From an uncultured Ruminococcus sp. (GTDB lineage Bacteria; Bacillota; Clostridia; Oscillospirales; CAG-272), in NCBI GenBank assembly GCA_902782445.1, contig CACZNC010000029.1, forward strand, positions 1 to 40,107: 40,107 bases of DNA. Direction: 5' to 3'. Each line of letters opens with the position of its first letter. The stretch's first letter is position 1. Below, piece after piece: positions 1-8,464 of the stretch. Position numbers and translations under genes: made by a program. The notes beneath the pieces were generated by a model. That model was not told the DNA's origin, ran no database searches, and saw only the letters and a list, made by a program, of their open reading frames with translations.

Positions 1-17
1 TATTTGAACGACGGCAT
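1..17 (-). CDS. 5' end of a gene running off the left edge
   Basis: Only the first five codons (M-P-S-F-K) are inside the window. The start is supported by a strong ribosome binding site on the minus strand (GGGAGGG, five bases before the ATG at 17-15) and by a sigma-A promoter directly upstream. The product cannot be named from five residues. Confidence 0.6.
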
Positions 18-46
18 ATGATCCCTCCCTATCATCGTTTGGGATC

Positions 47-75
47 ATTATAGCACATCTATCTGAATTACGCAA
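47..75 (-). promoter_or_regulatory. sigma-A promoter for the left-edge gene
   Basis: Read on the minus strand: -35 TTGCGT (75-70), 17-base spacer, -10 TATAAT (52-47). It lies about 30 bases before the ATG at 17. It overlaps the open frame of the DUF3846 remnant that runs the other way, which supports that remnant having lost its own start region. Confidence 0.6.
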
Positions 76-437
76 GATTAAGTTTTAACAGAACACTAGA
101 ATCACTTCAAGCTATTGTCGGCGGAAAAATAGAGGCTGTATATCCCTTCGATGATCCCGTCGCATTGATCTGCAACGAGGAAGGAAAGAATCAGAATCTT
201 GCTCCGAATCGTGGGGTTAGGGATAGGGAAGGGAAGATCGTAGATATCATCCATGGGACGTTTCTCATCTGCGGTATCGGTGAGGAAGCGTTTGTGTCCC
301 TTCCGATGGAGTTGCAGGGGAAATATCTTGGGATGTACCATGATCCAGAATTGTTAATGCGAATGGAGGGGGAAATCATACTGGAAGGGATATCCGCGTT
401 ATGCAGTACACGCACGCAGCTCAGCTCTCAAACGTGA
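54..437 (+). pseudogene. DUF3846-like protein, 5' truncated
   Basis: An open frame from a stop at 51 to the TGA at 435-437 encodes a typical DUF3846 layout: TLESLQAIVGG near the start, then ICNEEGK, a short NR turn, IVDIIHGTFLICG, and a tail with FVSLP and YHDPELL. DUF3846 proteins are small and of unknown biochemical role, common on Clostridia accessory elements (established knowledge). There is no ATG or ribosome binding site upstream of the conserved part; the only internal start is a TTG at 165, which would cut off the conserved first third. The codons before TLESLQ run into the promoter of the left-edge gene. I infer that the 5' end was deleted. The 3' end overlaps the end of the convergent sialidase-like gene by 17 bases. 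Confidence 0.7.
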
Positions 438-1651
438 GTACGTATTCCCATGCCTCGGAATACCACTTGTCAAGGATGACTGGCTGACCGTCCTTTACTT
501 TCTCAAGATTGATCTTGGTGAGACGGACTTCGAGATTGCCGGTCTCACGGTTCGCTAACAGATTGGGATTCGAGAGCTCCGTGTACGTTTCGTCCTCCCG
601 GAGGGTGTCGATGACCGTCAACGAATTCTTGATGGGACAGCCGTATCTCTCGTCGATTTCACAGATTACGAGCGAAGGAGGAGATGGAGGCGGAAGAGTA
701 GACGACCTCGCGGGTGTCGAAATGCCACGGCATTGGCGGGGAGAAGGTGCGTCCCCTGTCGTCTGACACGACGTACCACTTGAAGCCCGGCGTGGTAGGA
801 TCGGTACGCGTGTGCCACACGTCGACCTGAGTGTTAGAGCCTCGAAAGACGATAATCCAACGTCCGTCCGGCAGGATCAGGGTCTGCGGCTCCATGATGC
901 AGCGCGAACTTTGCAGATCACTCAGCATGATGACGGTCGAGAAGATCATGTCGTAGTCGTTCTTCTCCGGATTCCAGTGCAGACGGACGACCACGAGCCC
1001 GTTGTGCAGGTCGGGGCAGGAGGGGAAGAATGCGTTCACTTCTACACCGGCCATCGCGCAGCAGAGCCGTACCGTCGGGAAGAGGTTGAACGCGAGATCC
1101 CCGTCGGGCAGCCGAACGAGATCGCCCGCCATGGCGCGGTTTTTGTCGAGGAACGCCGGGTTGCGGGGATCGGCGGGGTTATAATCCGCACCTCCTTCTT
1201 CCAGCTCGATCAAGCGGGTTTCGCCGCTGCCGTCCGGTCGCCGGATGGAAAAATAGGCGTGCGTGCGGATGTTGTCCTCGCCCTTGTCCCAATAGGCGAA
1301 ATAACCGACATCGTGTCCGTTGAGATAATAGAAGGTCGAGCCGACGCCGACGTCACAGCCGGTCGCCGGATCGTGGAAGTACGGCGAACAGCCGCCGAGC
1401 AGTTCGTCCCCTTCCTTGCTTCCGGGGATCCTGCCGCGCCTTCCACCGTCATCGTCGTTGTAATCCGTGATCCATTCTCCCCACGTGCGGCCGTTGTCCG
1501 TGCTCACGCGGGTATAGGAGCCGCCGGCATAGTCCTCTTCGCAGGACAGAATCCTCGTCTCGATTAACCTTCCTTCACTGTCATACCGACGGAGAAATGT
1601 TTCCTCCGCCTTCGGATTGCAGGATCGCATGGTCCCGGTGATTCTTATCAT
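421..1651 (-). pseudogene. BNR-repeat (sialidase-like) glycosidase, frameshifted
   Basis: Reading on the minus strand from the ATG at 1651 (ribosome binding site AGGAGGG) gives 330 residues with Asp-box motifs STDNGRTW and SDDRGRTF, the signature of BNR/sialidase-like beta-propellers, before a stop at 661-659. A second frame continues the same protein without interruption as LVICEIDERYGC to the stop at 421. One base gained or lost at about 665-690 explains the break; the repaired product would be about 410 residues. The gene follows the GH2 gene after 15 bases, so it is the second gene of that operon. Such propellers bind or cleave sugars; the substrate cannot be read here. It may be a real frameshift or a single sequencing error. 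Confidence 0.75.
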
Positions 1652-1666
1652 AAGCCCTCCTGAGTT

Positions 1667-4000
1667 TCATATGTTAACATCTACTTCTGCCCGACATGGC
1701 GACAGCCCTTCTGCGTGTGCATACAGGACGATGTGACCAGGACTCGACGGACATCGAACCGCAACGGTAATGCGCCCTTCATACATCCTTCGCTCACTGG
1801 AAGAAAGCGGCATATGATCCGCATCATCGGAACCGGTCGCGGCGACTGTTCCGACCCCGTTTGTCCGGAAGGAAACGAGCGGTACGGCATCCGGAACTTC
1901 ACGGCCTTCGCTGTCGAGGACGACGCAGGTGAAAAGCGCGATATCCTCGCCGTTTGCGTGTATGTCTTCAGCATTTTCAGGGATCAGTTTCAGCATCATT
2001 CCACGGCCGGTCGTTTCCCTGACTGCTGAATAGATGCGGATACCGTCGCGTGATCCGATGCATTCAATGGTTCCGGGAAGGTACTCCGCCGTCCATTCTG
2101 CGTGTCCGAACCGGTCGACGGTCTGCTTTCCCATGCTTTTTCCGTTCACGAAAAGCTCCGCCTCAGGGAGATTGGTATAAGCCACGATCCGGATAGGCTC
2201 TCCTTCATGTCCAGCGTGATTCCAGTGCGGCATCAGATGGAGCATCGGTTCGTCGACCCAAAATGAACGGTTCTGCCAGAAAGCGTCTTTTTTCTGGAGA
2301 TAGAGATCAACAGCCCCGGACTGGGAACAGAGCATCGGCCAAACGCATTCTCCACGGTGCTCGAACGCGGTCCACTGAAAAGCCCCCATGACCCATTCCC
2401 GTTCCATAATGAACTTCCATGTTCGCTCACGGCCGCGGAACCATTCGTTGGTATCCCGGTCGTAGGCGGGACGGCGCATATCCTGTGAATCCGGCGCATA
2501 CCATCCGCGCGTAGTGCCGGTCGCGCAGCATTCCGTGGACATGACGGGTTTTGCGGGATACTTTTCATGGACTGCGTCGTAGGAATCCAGCCCGTAGTTG
2601 ATCCCGATCACGTCCATGTTTCCGTAGATCAAGGCGCGGTCCGGTCTGTCGCAGGCGGCTGTGACGAGACGGGTGGGATCGAGCCGGCGGACCCGGTGCA
2701 GCATGGCTTCGGCAATCCGCTGTCCTCTCGGATCTGTGAACAGAGGCTCCTCGTTCCCGATACACCAGAAGAATACAGAAGGACGGTTTCGATCTCGCTT
2801 GATTAGCATTTCGAGCTGCTTCATTCCCTCCTCGGAGGAAGTAAACCAGCGGACTTCGTCAAGAACAATGAATCCGGCTTCGTCGAGTGCGTCCATGAGG
2901 GCTTCGGACTGCGGATAATGACTGGTGCGGTATCCGTTCGCCCCCATCTCCCGCATCATTTTGACTTTATATCGGAACAGATTGTCCGGGACCGCCTTCC
3001 CTGTGAGCCCGCAATCGTAGTGACCACAGACGCCTTTGATCTTCACGGGGATCCTGTTGACGAACAGTCCCCGTTCCGGATCGCAGAGGATCTCACGGAA
3101 GCCGAAATGGTCCACGGTCTGATCTTCACCAATGCCGGACAGAACGGTAGTGCGGACGGCGTACAAGACTCCTTTTCCGACCTGCCAGAGGGCCGGATCA
3201 TCGAGATACAGGCTGACGATCCCCGTGTTTGCGGAACGGGCGGCAACGGAAACCGAAGTCCGGGCGGAGCTGACGAGCTTTCCCGAAGGATCGAGAAGTT
3301 CGGTCAAAATCTGCGCACCGCCGTCATCGTCCCCGGAGTTGCAAACCGTGATTTCCACGTCCGTCCGCCAGAGCGTGTTGTAAACTCTGCGCGGGACGAT
3401 GCGGACTCCCCAACGATCAATGTGGATCGGAATGGTTTTGAGCAGCCAGACATGCCGATAAATGCCTCCTCCCTCGTACCACCAGCCCTCGTGCCGGGAG
3501 AGATCCAGATGGACTGCGATCAGATTGTCCCCTCCGAATACCGCGAAATCCGTGATCTCCACCTCGAAGGAGGTATAGCCAGAGGAATTCCGATACAGGG
3601 GGCATCCGTTGATGAAGATTTCGGATTCTCCTGCAATGCCTTCGAAGTACAATGCGATCCGCTTTCCCCGGTCCTCTTCGGAGAGGGTGAAGTGGTGGCG
3701 GTACCATGCGTTTTCATAGCGCAGATAACCGAGGGCGCTGTTTTCCGCCGGATCAAATGTCCCTTCGATGACATAGTCGTGAGGCAGGTTCACCCGATCC
3801 CAACGATCGACCCCGAATTCCACACCGGGACGGTAGTCGTCGGTATGATCGTTGTATTCCACAGCAGCAGGACCCCAGCGTTCACGGATAGTTTTGGATG
3901 ACGAATAGATCGGACCTTTGGAGGAAGGCCGTTTGATTTCGATTTCTCCACGGTGAAACAGCCAACCGCGATCCAACAGAATCGTTTCTCTTCCCATCAT
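1667..4000 (-). CDS. glycoside hydrolase family 2 (beta-galactosidase-like)
   Basis: A 777-residue protein with the GH2 domain order: a sugar-binding jelly roll (about 1-165), an Ig-like domain (about 190-290), a TIM barrel (about 300-590) and C-terminal Ig-like domains (about 600-777). The acid/base is Glu417 in IGNEE and the nucleophile Glu490 in MSTE; the N-terminal RVNLPHDY and the HYPQSEALMDALDEAG stretch are also family hallmarks. There is no signal peptide, so it is probably cytoplasmic and acts on imported oligosaccharides. I chose the start at 4000 because GAGGA lies seven bases upstream and the promoter at 4074-4102 lies between it and the longer open frame reaching 4159. It heads an operon with the sialidase-like gene. 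Specificity within GH2 (galactosidase, glucuronidase or mannosidase) cannot be settled by eye. Confidence 0.92.
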   Translation of the reverse strand: MMGRETILLDRGWLFHRGEIEIKRPSSKGPIYSSSKTIRERWGPAAVEYNDHTDDYRPGVEFGVDRWDRVNLPHDYVIEGTFDPAENSALGYLRYENAWYRHHFTLSEEDRGKRIALYFEGIAGESEIFINGCPLYRNSSGYTSFEVEITDFAVFGGDNLIAVHLDLSRHEGWWYEGGGIYRHVWLLKTIPIHIDRWGVRIVPRRVYNTLWRTDVEITVCNSGDDDGGAQILTELLDPSGKLVSSARTSVSVAARSANTGIVSLYLDDPALWQVGKGVLYAVRTTVLSGIGEDQTVDHFGFREILCDPERGLFVNRIPVKIKGVCGHYDCGLTGKAVPDNLFRYKVKMMREMGANGYRTSHYPQSEALMDALDEAGFIVLDEVRWFTSSEEGMKQLEMLIKRDRNRPSVFFWCIGNEEPLFTDPRGQRIAEAMLHRVRRLDPTRLVTAACDRPDRALIYGNMDVIGINYGLDSYDAVHEKYPAKPVMSTECCATGTTRGWYAPDSQDMRRPAYDRDTNEWFRGRERTWKFIMEREWVMGAFQWTAFEHRGECVWPMLCSQSGAVDLYLQKKDAFWQNRSFWVDEPMLHLMPHWNHAGHEGEPIRIVAYTNLPEAELFVNGKSMGKQTVDRFGHAEWTAEYLPGTIECIGSRDGIRIYSAVRETTGRGMMLKLIPENAEDIHANGEDIALFTCVVLDSEGREVPDAVPLVSFRTNGVGTVAATGSDDADHMPLSSSERRMYEGRITVAVRCPSSPGHIVLYAHAEGLSPCRAEVDVNI

Positions 4001-4073
4001 GCTTTGGTCCTCTTTTCCTTTTTCGGAGTACATGCGTGCGTCTACGCCCAGGTCGGAATGGTTGATCATACTT

Positions 4074-4102
4074 ATCATACAGCAAAAATGCTTACATGTC
4101 AA
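4074..4102 (-). promoter_or_regulatory. sigma-A promoter of the GH2 operon
   Basis: Minus strand: -35 TTGACA (4102-4097), 17-base spacer, -10 TATGAT (4079-4074). Immediately downstream is a short repeat (ATGATAAGTATGAT) that could be an operator. The promoter rules out translation starts upstream of about 4066. Confidence 0.75.
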
Positions 4103-4162
4103 GAAGGGAACAGATGGTTCTGACAGGGGAGCATCTATATACAACTGTTTTCTTGTCATACC

Positions 4163-4191
4163 TTGTAAATCCGTGGACTTTCGTGTATAAT
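4163..4191 (+). promoter_or_regulatory. sigma-A promoter of the aldolase gene
   Basis: -35 TTGTAA (4163-4168), 17-base spacer, -10 TATAAT (4186-4191). The start codon follows at 4278, leaving a leader of about 80 bases. It is divergent from the GH2 promoter 60 bases away, so one regulator could act on both. Confidence 0.75.
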
Positions 4192-4277
4192 GAAAGGACT
4201 GTCGGGAACTTGAACGTAAAGAGGTCCGAGGTTTGTTCAGCCGCGGAATTCATTCATCCGATTAGGAGGCATCGACC

Positions 4278-5081
4278 ATGACAAGTCTGAAAGAAAAGAT
4301 CAAAGCGCGGAAGCACATCGTCGGGACACATATTTCTCTTGGGAATTTCGTACTGGCAGACGCTTATGCACAGATGGGGTATGATTACATCTGGATTGAT
4401 ACGGAACATACCGCCATCGATTATGAGGAGCTACTGCGGTGCGTGACGATCATCCGCGCAAGAGGAACAGCTGCTGTGGTGCGCGCACACGTGGAGGAAC
4501 CAGGTCATGTCAAGCGAATTCTCGAAATGGGCGTAGATGGAGTCGTATTTCCTAATCTGGAAACGGCTGCTCAGGTGGATGAGGCCATCCGCTCCACATA
4601 CTATCCGTTGCGTGGATTTCGCGGATTCGGACCGCTCGGGGCGGTGCGGTACGGCATTGACAGCGCGGACGATTATATCCGGCGTGAGGACGAACTCTGT
4701 CGCTTCGTGCAGATCGAACGGAAACAGGCGATCGACTCGCTTGACGATATCCTGAATGTGCCGGGAATTGACGCGTTTATCATCGGTCCCTGTGATTTGT
4801 CCGGCTCAATCGGAAAGTTGAATCAGATTTACGACGAAGAGAACATCGCGCTTGTGAAAGAGACTATCGCAAAGGTTGAAGCCGCAGGAGGGCTGGTTGG
4901 CATTTCAATAGGTGCGCTTAACAAGAAGGAACAGCGATACTGGATGGAACTCGGGTGCAGGATGATCTCCGCCGGTGCGGATTTCGACTTTGCGGTCCGT
5001 GGCGCACTCGAAAACAGTCGCCAGATGCGTGCGCTGAGGGACGAACTGGACAGATCGGACGGGGAGGATACATGCCGGTAA
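4278..5081 (+). CDS. HpcH/HpaI family aldolase
   Basis: A 267-residue class II (metal-dependent) aldolase of the HpcH/HpaI family, which splits 2-keto-3-deoxy sugar acids or related hydroxy-keto acids into pyruvate (or glyoxylate) and an aldehyde. Visible family residues: His44 in DTEHT, Arg69 in VVRA, the metal ligands Glu147 in QIERKQAI and Asp173 in GPCDLSGS, and the long RGFGP loop near residue 115. Length is normal for the family. The ribosome binding site TAGGAGG precedes the ATG by eight bases. It is divergent from the GH2 operon, so it may process a sugar acid released by the neighbouring glycosidases; that link is inference. The stop codon overlaps the start of a short broken frame at 5072. 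Confidence 0.9.
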   Translation: MTSLKEKIKARKHIVGTHISLGNFVLADAYAQMGYDYIWIDTEHTAIDYEELLRCVTIIRARGTAAVVRAHVEEPGHVKRILEMGVDGVVFPNLETAAQVDEAIRSTYYPLRGFRGFGPLGAVRYGIDSADDYIRREDELCRFVQIERKQAIDSLDDILNVPGIDAFIIGPCDLSGSIGKLNQIYDEENIALVKETIAKVEAAGGLVGISIGALNKKEQRYWMELGCRMISAGADFDFAVRGALENSRQMRALRDELDRSDGEDTCR

Positions 5082-5188
5082 GCGTGTGTGGCTATTTCAT
5101 GCCGTCCTCCAATAACGATGAAGCAAGGTGCTTCATCACTAAACAAATTTTTTATACTGAACCGGAGCAGTGGGAGTGTGGATCGTAG
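5072..5188 (+). pseudogene. truncated second gene of the aldolase operon
   Basis: An ATG at 5072 overlaps the end of the aldolase gene and has a strong ribosome binding site (GGGGAGG), the arrangement of a translationally coupled operon gene. The frame begins MPVSVCGYFMPSS but stops after 38 residues, and a hairpin lies within it. I read it as the 5' stub of a gene whose body was deleted. The original product is not recognisable. Confidence 0.4.
5117..5153 (+). terminator. hairpin downstream of the aldolase gene
   Basis: A perfect 9-base stem (GATGAAGCA, 5117-5125, with TGCTTCATC, 5129-5137) closes a three-base loop and is followed, after an A-rich stretch, by TTTTTT at about 5148-5153. The gap between stem and T-run makes it a weak terminator call. 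Confidence 0.45.
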
Positions 5189-5394
5189 CCGACGGACTTT
5201 GTCGTAAAATAGACAGCTCCCCTATCCGAATGCAAACTTGAGAACTCTCCACACTTACCAAGGTGGGGCGCTCATGTTATCTGACCAAACAGTCAGCCCG
5301 TCAGGAGGGGGTATAAGAAGGAAATAATGCATGTACATATGACGAGAAATTGGGCCCGCCCGGGACGCAGAATCCGGATTCCTCTGCCGGGGTC

Positions 5395-5423
5395 TTGTAT
5401 TTCCGTCCCAGATGTGGTAAAAT
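5395..5423 (+). promoter_or_regulatory. sigma-A promoter of the LOR gene
   Basis: -35 TTGTAT (5395-5400), 17-base spacer, -10 TAAAAT (5418-5423), 57 bases before the start codon at 5481. The stretch 5189-5394 upstream shows no gene. Confidence 0.65.
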
Positions 5424-5480
5424 TCCCCATATAGAGGGGATTTCATCGGCTGGCGGCTGGCGGAACGGAGAGGACAGGAT

Positions 5481-6005
5481 ATGGAAGAAAACCGCGCTCC
5501 GGGGAGCGCAAAACAGAAGAAAAGGCCGTATCTGCTGCGGCTGGAACAGAATATGCTCCCGCTCAGGCCGCGGTATCATGTGTACCGGGACGGCATGAAT
5601 CCCCTGTATACGATCGAGGGCGATTTCGCGCGTCACACCTATTCGGTCTGCCGGGCGGGAGAGGAGATCCTCGTTCTGCGCAGGAAATACGCTAAATTCC
5701 TGCCTGAATACACCGTCGCAGAGGATGGGCGGGAGATCGCGCGGGTCAAAAAGGGGCTGTTCCGCAGTATGTCGGGCAGGGTTTACGACAAGACTCTGGA
5801 GATCCGCGTCGGCTTCGAGTCCTACGTTTTCGACATTTTCGTGGGCGGGCGGAAGCTCTGCCAGATCCAGCAGGGGAGCAACGGGGTATGTGACTGCGAC
5901 ACCATTCGAATGTACGACGGAACGATGGAGGAGATCGCCGTGGCGCTGGCGGTGATCTGTGACCAGGCATCCGACAAAGCCGACAGCGAGCGATACGGCA
6001 ATTGA
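5481..6005 (+). CDS. LURP-one-related (LOR/DUF567) family protein
   Basis: A 174-residue protein with the Tubby-like beta-barrel pattern of the LOR family: YHVYRDGMNPLYTIEG, then short strand pairs with G/D turns (EILVLRRK, EIARVKK, YDKTLEIRVG) and a C-terminal helix (MEEIAVALAVICDQ). Bacterial members are cytoplasmic, of unknown function; some are thought to bind phospholipid (family knowledge, not proven here). The ATG at 5481 is preceded by GGAGAGGACAGG and by its own promoter. It stands alone in its transcription unit. Confidence 0.7.
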   Translation: MEENRAPGSAKQKKRPYLLRLEQNMLPLRPRYHVYRDGMNPLYTIEGDFARHTYSVCRAGEEILVLRRKYAKFLPEYTVAEDGREIARVKKGLFRSMSGRVYDKTLEIRVGFESYVFDIFVGGRKLCQIQQGSNGVCDCDTIRMYDGTMEEIAVALAVICDQASDKADSERYGN

Positions 6006-6097
6006 CGGGGAGTGAGATCGGTTGCGGAGGAGGGAGTATTTTACCAATTACTGGCAGAAAAAGTTTCATTTCGGGTGCACCTTTTCGTCAAACCTTC

Positions 6098-6159
6098 ACA
6101 CTTTGCATACTGTTCCTGCCAAAAACTGGCAAAATAGTTTCAAAACGTATGCAAAGTGT
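6098..6159. repeat. nested inverted repeat
   Basis: A perfect 13-base inverted repeat, ACACTTTGCATAC (6098-6110) and GTATGCAAAGTGT (6147-6159), encloses a second one, TGCCA (6117-6121) and TGGCA (6127-6131). The block lies between the LOR gene and the sigma factor fragment, is AT-richer than its surroundings, and codes for nothing recognisable. There is no T-run right after it, so it is not an obvious terminator; it could be the scar of a small mobile element. Confidence 0.6.
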
Positions 6160-6180
6160 AATTGTATCAAAATTTGCAAA

Positions 6181-6369
6181 CTGACCGAGCTCAACCTCGG
6201 CCTTGTGACGAGCGTCGCGATGCGGTTCCGGGGAAGGGGAGCGGAAAACGAGGACCTCATCCAGATCGGATCCATCGGCCTGCTCAAAGCCATCCGCAGT
6301 TTCGATATCCGCAGTTTCGATCCGGGCAGGGGATTCTTCCTTGACTATTACCTTTCTGTCAAGGCGTAA
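6181..6369 (+). pseudogene. sigma-70 family factor fragment (sporulation sigma-F/G-like region 2)
   Basis: The frame carries the helix pair of sigma region 2.1-2.2: ELNLGLVTSVAMRF, RGRGAENEDLIQIGSIGLL and KAIRSFD, as in the sporulation sigma factors F and G. Everything upstream of residue ELNLG is unrelated sequence and the frame stops at 6369 shortly after region 2.2, so promoter-binding regions 2.4, 3 and 4 are missing. A 12-base direct repeat (CCGCAGTTTCGA twice around 6295-6320) has duplicated the RSFD segment. It cannot work as a sigma factor. Confidence 0.7.
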
Positions 6370-6370
6370 A

Positions 6371-6454
6371 CTTGGAAACCGCCGTGTACCGAACGGTACG
6401 CACGGTGGTGTGAGAGGTCGGGGCGGCTTTTATGTCAGCCCCTCCTACTCGATT
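6371..6454 (+). mobile_element. 3' end (domains V and VI) of a group II intron
   Basis: The sequence folds as a domain V-like hairpin: ACCGCCGTG pairs with CACGGTGGT around a TACCGAACGGTAC inner stem, followed by GTGTGAGAGG and a GGGGCGG/CCCCTCC domain VI-like stem ending CCTACTCGATT. This string order is the familiar tail of Clostridia group II introns that encode a reverse transcriptase/maturase (established knowledge). No maturase and no 5' intron end lie upstream; the sigma fragment abuts it directly. It is a dead remnant. Confidence 0.7.
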
Positions 6455-6461
6455 GCCCGTG

Positions 6462-6578
6462 TTTGGCGACCATACCCGCCTTGCAGGGAGAGCATCCATC
6501 CTGAGAGGCGTGATCCTGATCGGAATCGGCATTGAGATTTTCATAACCGGTATCATTGGCGGCAGAAACCAAAATGAT
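6462..6578 (+). pseudogene. MntP-like manganese exporter, C-terminal fragment
   Basis: The frame after the intron tail reads AEI-type terminal helix sequence of the MntP family: LAGRASILRGVILIGIGIEI, ending FITGII. In intact MntP this is the last of six membrane helices, after a small Gly-rich turn. The other five helices are absent. The call rests on one helix pattern, so it is moderate. Confidence 0.5.
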
Positions 6579-6635
6579 GCTCCCTCCATGAGTGACAGAG
6601 TTTTTCTTATACTGTCTCTCACAGAGGGAGCTTTT
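6579..6635. terminator. long imperfect inverted repeat, likely bidirectional terminator
   Basis: Arms 6579-6598 and 6612-6631 match at 17 of 20 positions, with GCTCCCTC and GAGGGAGC at the base, and are followed by TTTT on the plus strand and by CATTTT on the minus strand. It lies just beyond the 3' end of htrA, which it probably terminates. Similar GCTCCCTC/GAGGGAGC repeats occur as small dispersed elements in gut Clostridia, so it may also be a MITE remnant. Confidence 0.5.
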
Positions 6636-6709
6636 CAAATCTAAAACGTTGGGGGAGAGTATGGACTTGTATATGCAGGGAATCTATCCGGGGACACTGT
6701 TATTTTTCT

Positions 6710-8464
6710 TCATCCGAAGAACCGCTCAAAGAAATCGTACAGGTCGCCGAATCCGGAGAAGCTGTCGGATTTCGAAGGGGCTTCCTCTTCCGCAGGCGCT
6801 TTCGCTTCTGCCGCCTCTTCTTCAACGGTCTTTTCAAATACCGTAACTTCAACTGAAATCAACTTTCCTTCGCGGGAGACCTGGAAATTCAGCTTGTCGC
6901 CGATTTTTGCGTTTTCCACAATGGATTTCACATCGGAGACGGAGTTGATTTCATCACCGTTTACAGCTACGATGCGGTCGCCTACCTGAAGGACCTTGTC
7001 GTTCATGCCTTCTTCAAGAGCTGTGACATATACGCCTTCCTTTGCGAAACCGTTGTTGACTTCCTGCATGGAAACACCGATTGCCGGTTTGGTTGTCAGG
7101 TTCTTTCCTTCATCGGGATCAGACTTCTTTTCTTCGGGATCGGAGGAGGCAGCAGCCATAATTTCCGGTGTGCGTTCATAAACGGAGACCTTTACTTCCA
7201 TCAACTTCCCATCACGGTAAAGCTGGAACGTCAGTTTGTCTCCTATGGATGCCGCGGACACCGCCGCCTTGATATCTTCCGAAGAGCCGATCTCATCACC
7301 ATTGACAGCAATTATGCGGTCACCCTCCTTCAGCACCTTGTCGTTCATGCCTTCAACCAGGCTGCTGACATAGACGCCAGGTTTAACATTGGATGTTGTG
7401 CTGCCGAAGAAGAAGAAACTGCCTGCGTCATTGGTAACATCTTCAAAGGAAACGCCGATCATGGGCTTGCCGGAAACATATCCCTTCGTCATGAGTTCTT
7501 CGGAAACAGAAACTGCCTTATTGACAGGGATGGCGAAACCAAGCCCTTCAATCCCGGTACCGGAGGACTTCGCGTTGACGATGCCGACCAGCTCACCGCG
7601 CATATTGAACATACCGCCGCCGGAGTTGCCGGGGTTGACGGCCGCGTTGGTCTGGATCAGATGCATGGTTACGCCGCCGACTTGAATCTCCCGCTCCGTG
7701 GCGGAAACGATGCCGTTGGTCACGGTACCGCCAAGCTCACCGAGCGGATTGCCGACGATCACAAGTTCCTGTCCGACGACCAGTTTGTCACTGTCGCCGC
7801 ATTTGACAGCCTTGAGGCCCTGCGCTTCGATCTTGACGATGGCGATATCCTCATCCGTATCGTAGGCTTTTACCTCAGCAGGATATTCCGTTCCATCGGG
7901 GAGACGCACCGTAATGGTGTCCGCTGCATTCTGCTGATTGTTGTCCAGAATAACGTGCGCGTTTGTGATGATATACCCGTCCTCCGTGAGGATCACGCCG
8001 GACCCTGCTCCGCCGGTGGTGTACTGGAACCAGATGTTTTCCGTCTTGTATTCGGTATTGATCTCTACGACGGAATCCTTTACGATCGCGGCGACCTGCG
8101 CATAGGTCATATCGCTGTCTGAGGAAGCCGTGGCTTTTGCAGTGGAGGCGGTATTTGTCGTATCCGCTGCCTTGTAGATAACGATGGGCGCGCCGGAAGA
8201 AACCTTCTGCGCAGTCTGTGTGTCAGAAGACTGAACCACGGGATCCTGAGCCGTTATCTGGTGCGCAAGGTATGTTCCGCCGAAACCGAAGGCTCCGGAC
8301 AGGACGACGCAGATCGCGCAGGCCCAGGCAATGGTTTTCCTTGTAATGGGCTTCTTTTCCTTATTATTGTTGTGATGCTGGGGCTGATAAGAACCGGAAA
8401 TATTGTACTGGTTGAATTCAGTGGGAATCCCAGCTTTCTCGTTCTGCATATCTTCGATCAACAT
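6710..8464 (-). CDS. htrA: HtrA/DegP-type serine protease with two PDZ domains
   Basis: A 584-residue membrane-anchored S1C protease for quality control of exported proteins. Order: cytoplasmic tail, one membrane helix (about 44-68), a Ser/Thr/Ala-rich linker, the trypsin-like domain with catalytic His170 (ITNAH), Asp206 (DEDIAIV) and Ser281 (GNSGGG), then two PDZ domains (about 325-430 and 450-550), both with the VNGDEI motif, and an acidic Ala/Glu-rich tail ending in Phe residues. Most Firmicutes HtrA proteins carry one PDZ domain; two is the DegP/DegQ layout. The start at 8464 is set by AAAGGGA six bases upstream; longer frames lack a ribosome binding site. It lies directly downstream of hsp20 on the same strand. 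Confidence 0.92.
   Translation of the reverse strand: MLIEDMQNEKAGIPTEFNQYNISGSYQPQHHNNNKEKKPITRKTIAWACAICVVLSGAFGFGGTYLAHQITAQDPVVQSSDTQTAQKVSSGAPIVIYKAADTTNTASTAKATASSDSDMTYAQVAAIVKDSVVEINTEYKTENIWFQYTTGGAGSGVILTEDGYIITNAHVILDNNQQNAADTITVRLPDGTEYPAEVKAYDTDEDIAIVKIEAQGLKAVKCGDSDKLVVGQELVIVGNPLGELGGTVTNGIVSATEREIQVGGVTMHLIQTNAAVNPGNSGGGMFNMRGELVGIVNAKSSGTGIEGLGFAIPVNKAVSVSEELMTKGYVSGKPMIGVSFEDVTNDAGSFFFFGSTTSNVKPGVYVSSLVEGMNDKVLKEGDRIIAVNGDEIGSSEDIKAAVSAASIGDKLTFQLYRDGKLMEVKVSVYERTPEIMAAASSDPEEKKSDPDEGKNLTTKPAIGVSMQEVNNGFAKEGVYVTALEEGMNDKVLQVGDRIVAVNGDEINSVSDVKSIVENAKIGDKLNFQVSREGKLISVEVTVFEKTVEEEAAEAKAPAEEEAPSKSDSFSGFGDLYDFFERFFG

Noticed and set aside
165..437. Complete small protein starting at the TTG at 165
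   Set aside because: The conserved DUF3846 region begins about 20 codons earlier, so the TTG start would cut through the domain.
812..1567. 251-residue open frame on the plus strand
   Set aside because: It is antisense to the sialidase-like gene, lacks a ribosome binding site and family motifs.
4001..4159. Longer start for the GH2 gene, adding 53 residues
   Set aside because: The promoter at 4074-4102 lies within this extension and a good ribosome binding site sits before the ATG at 4000.
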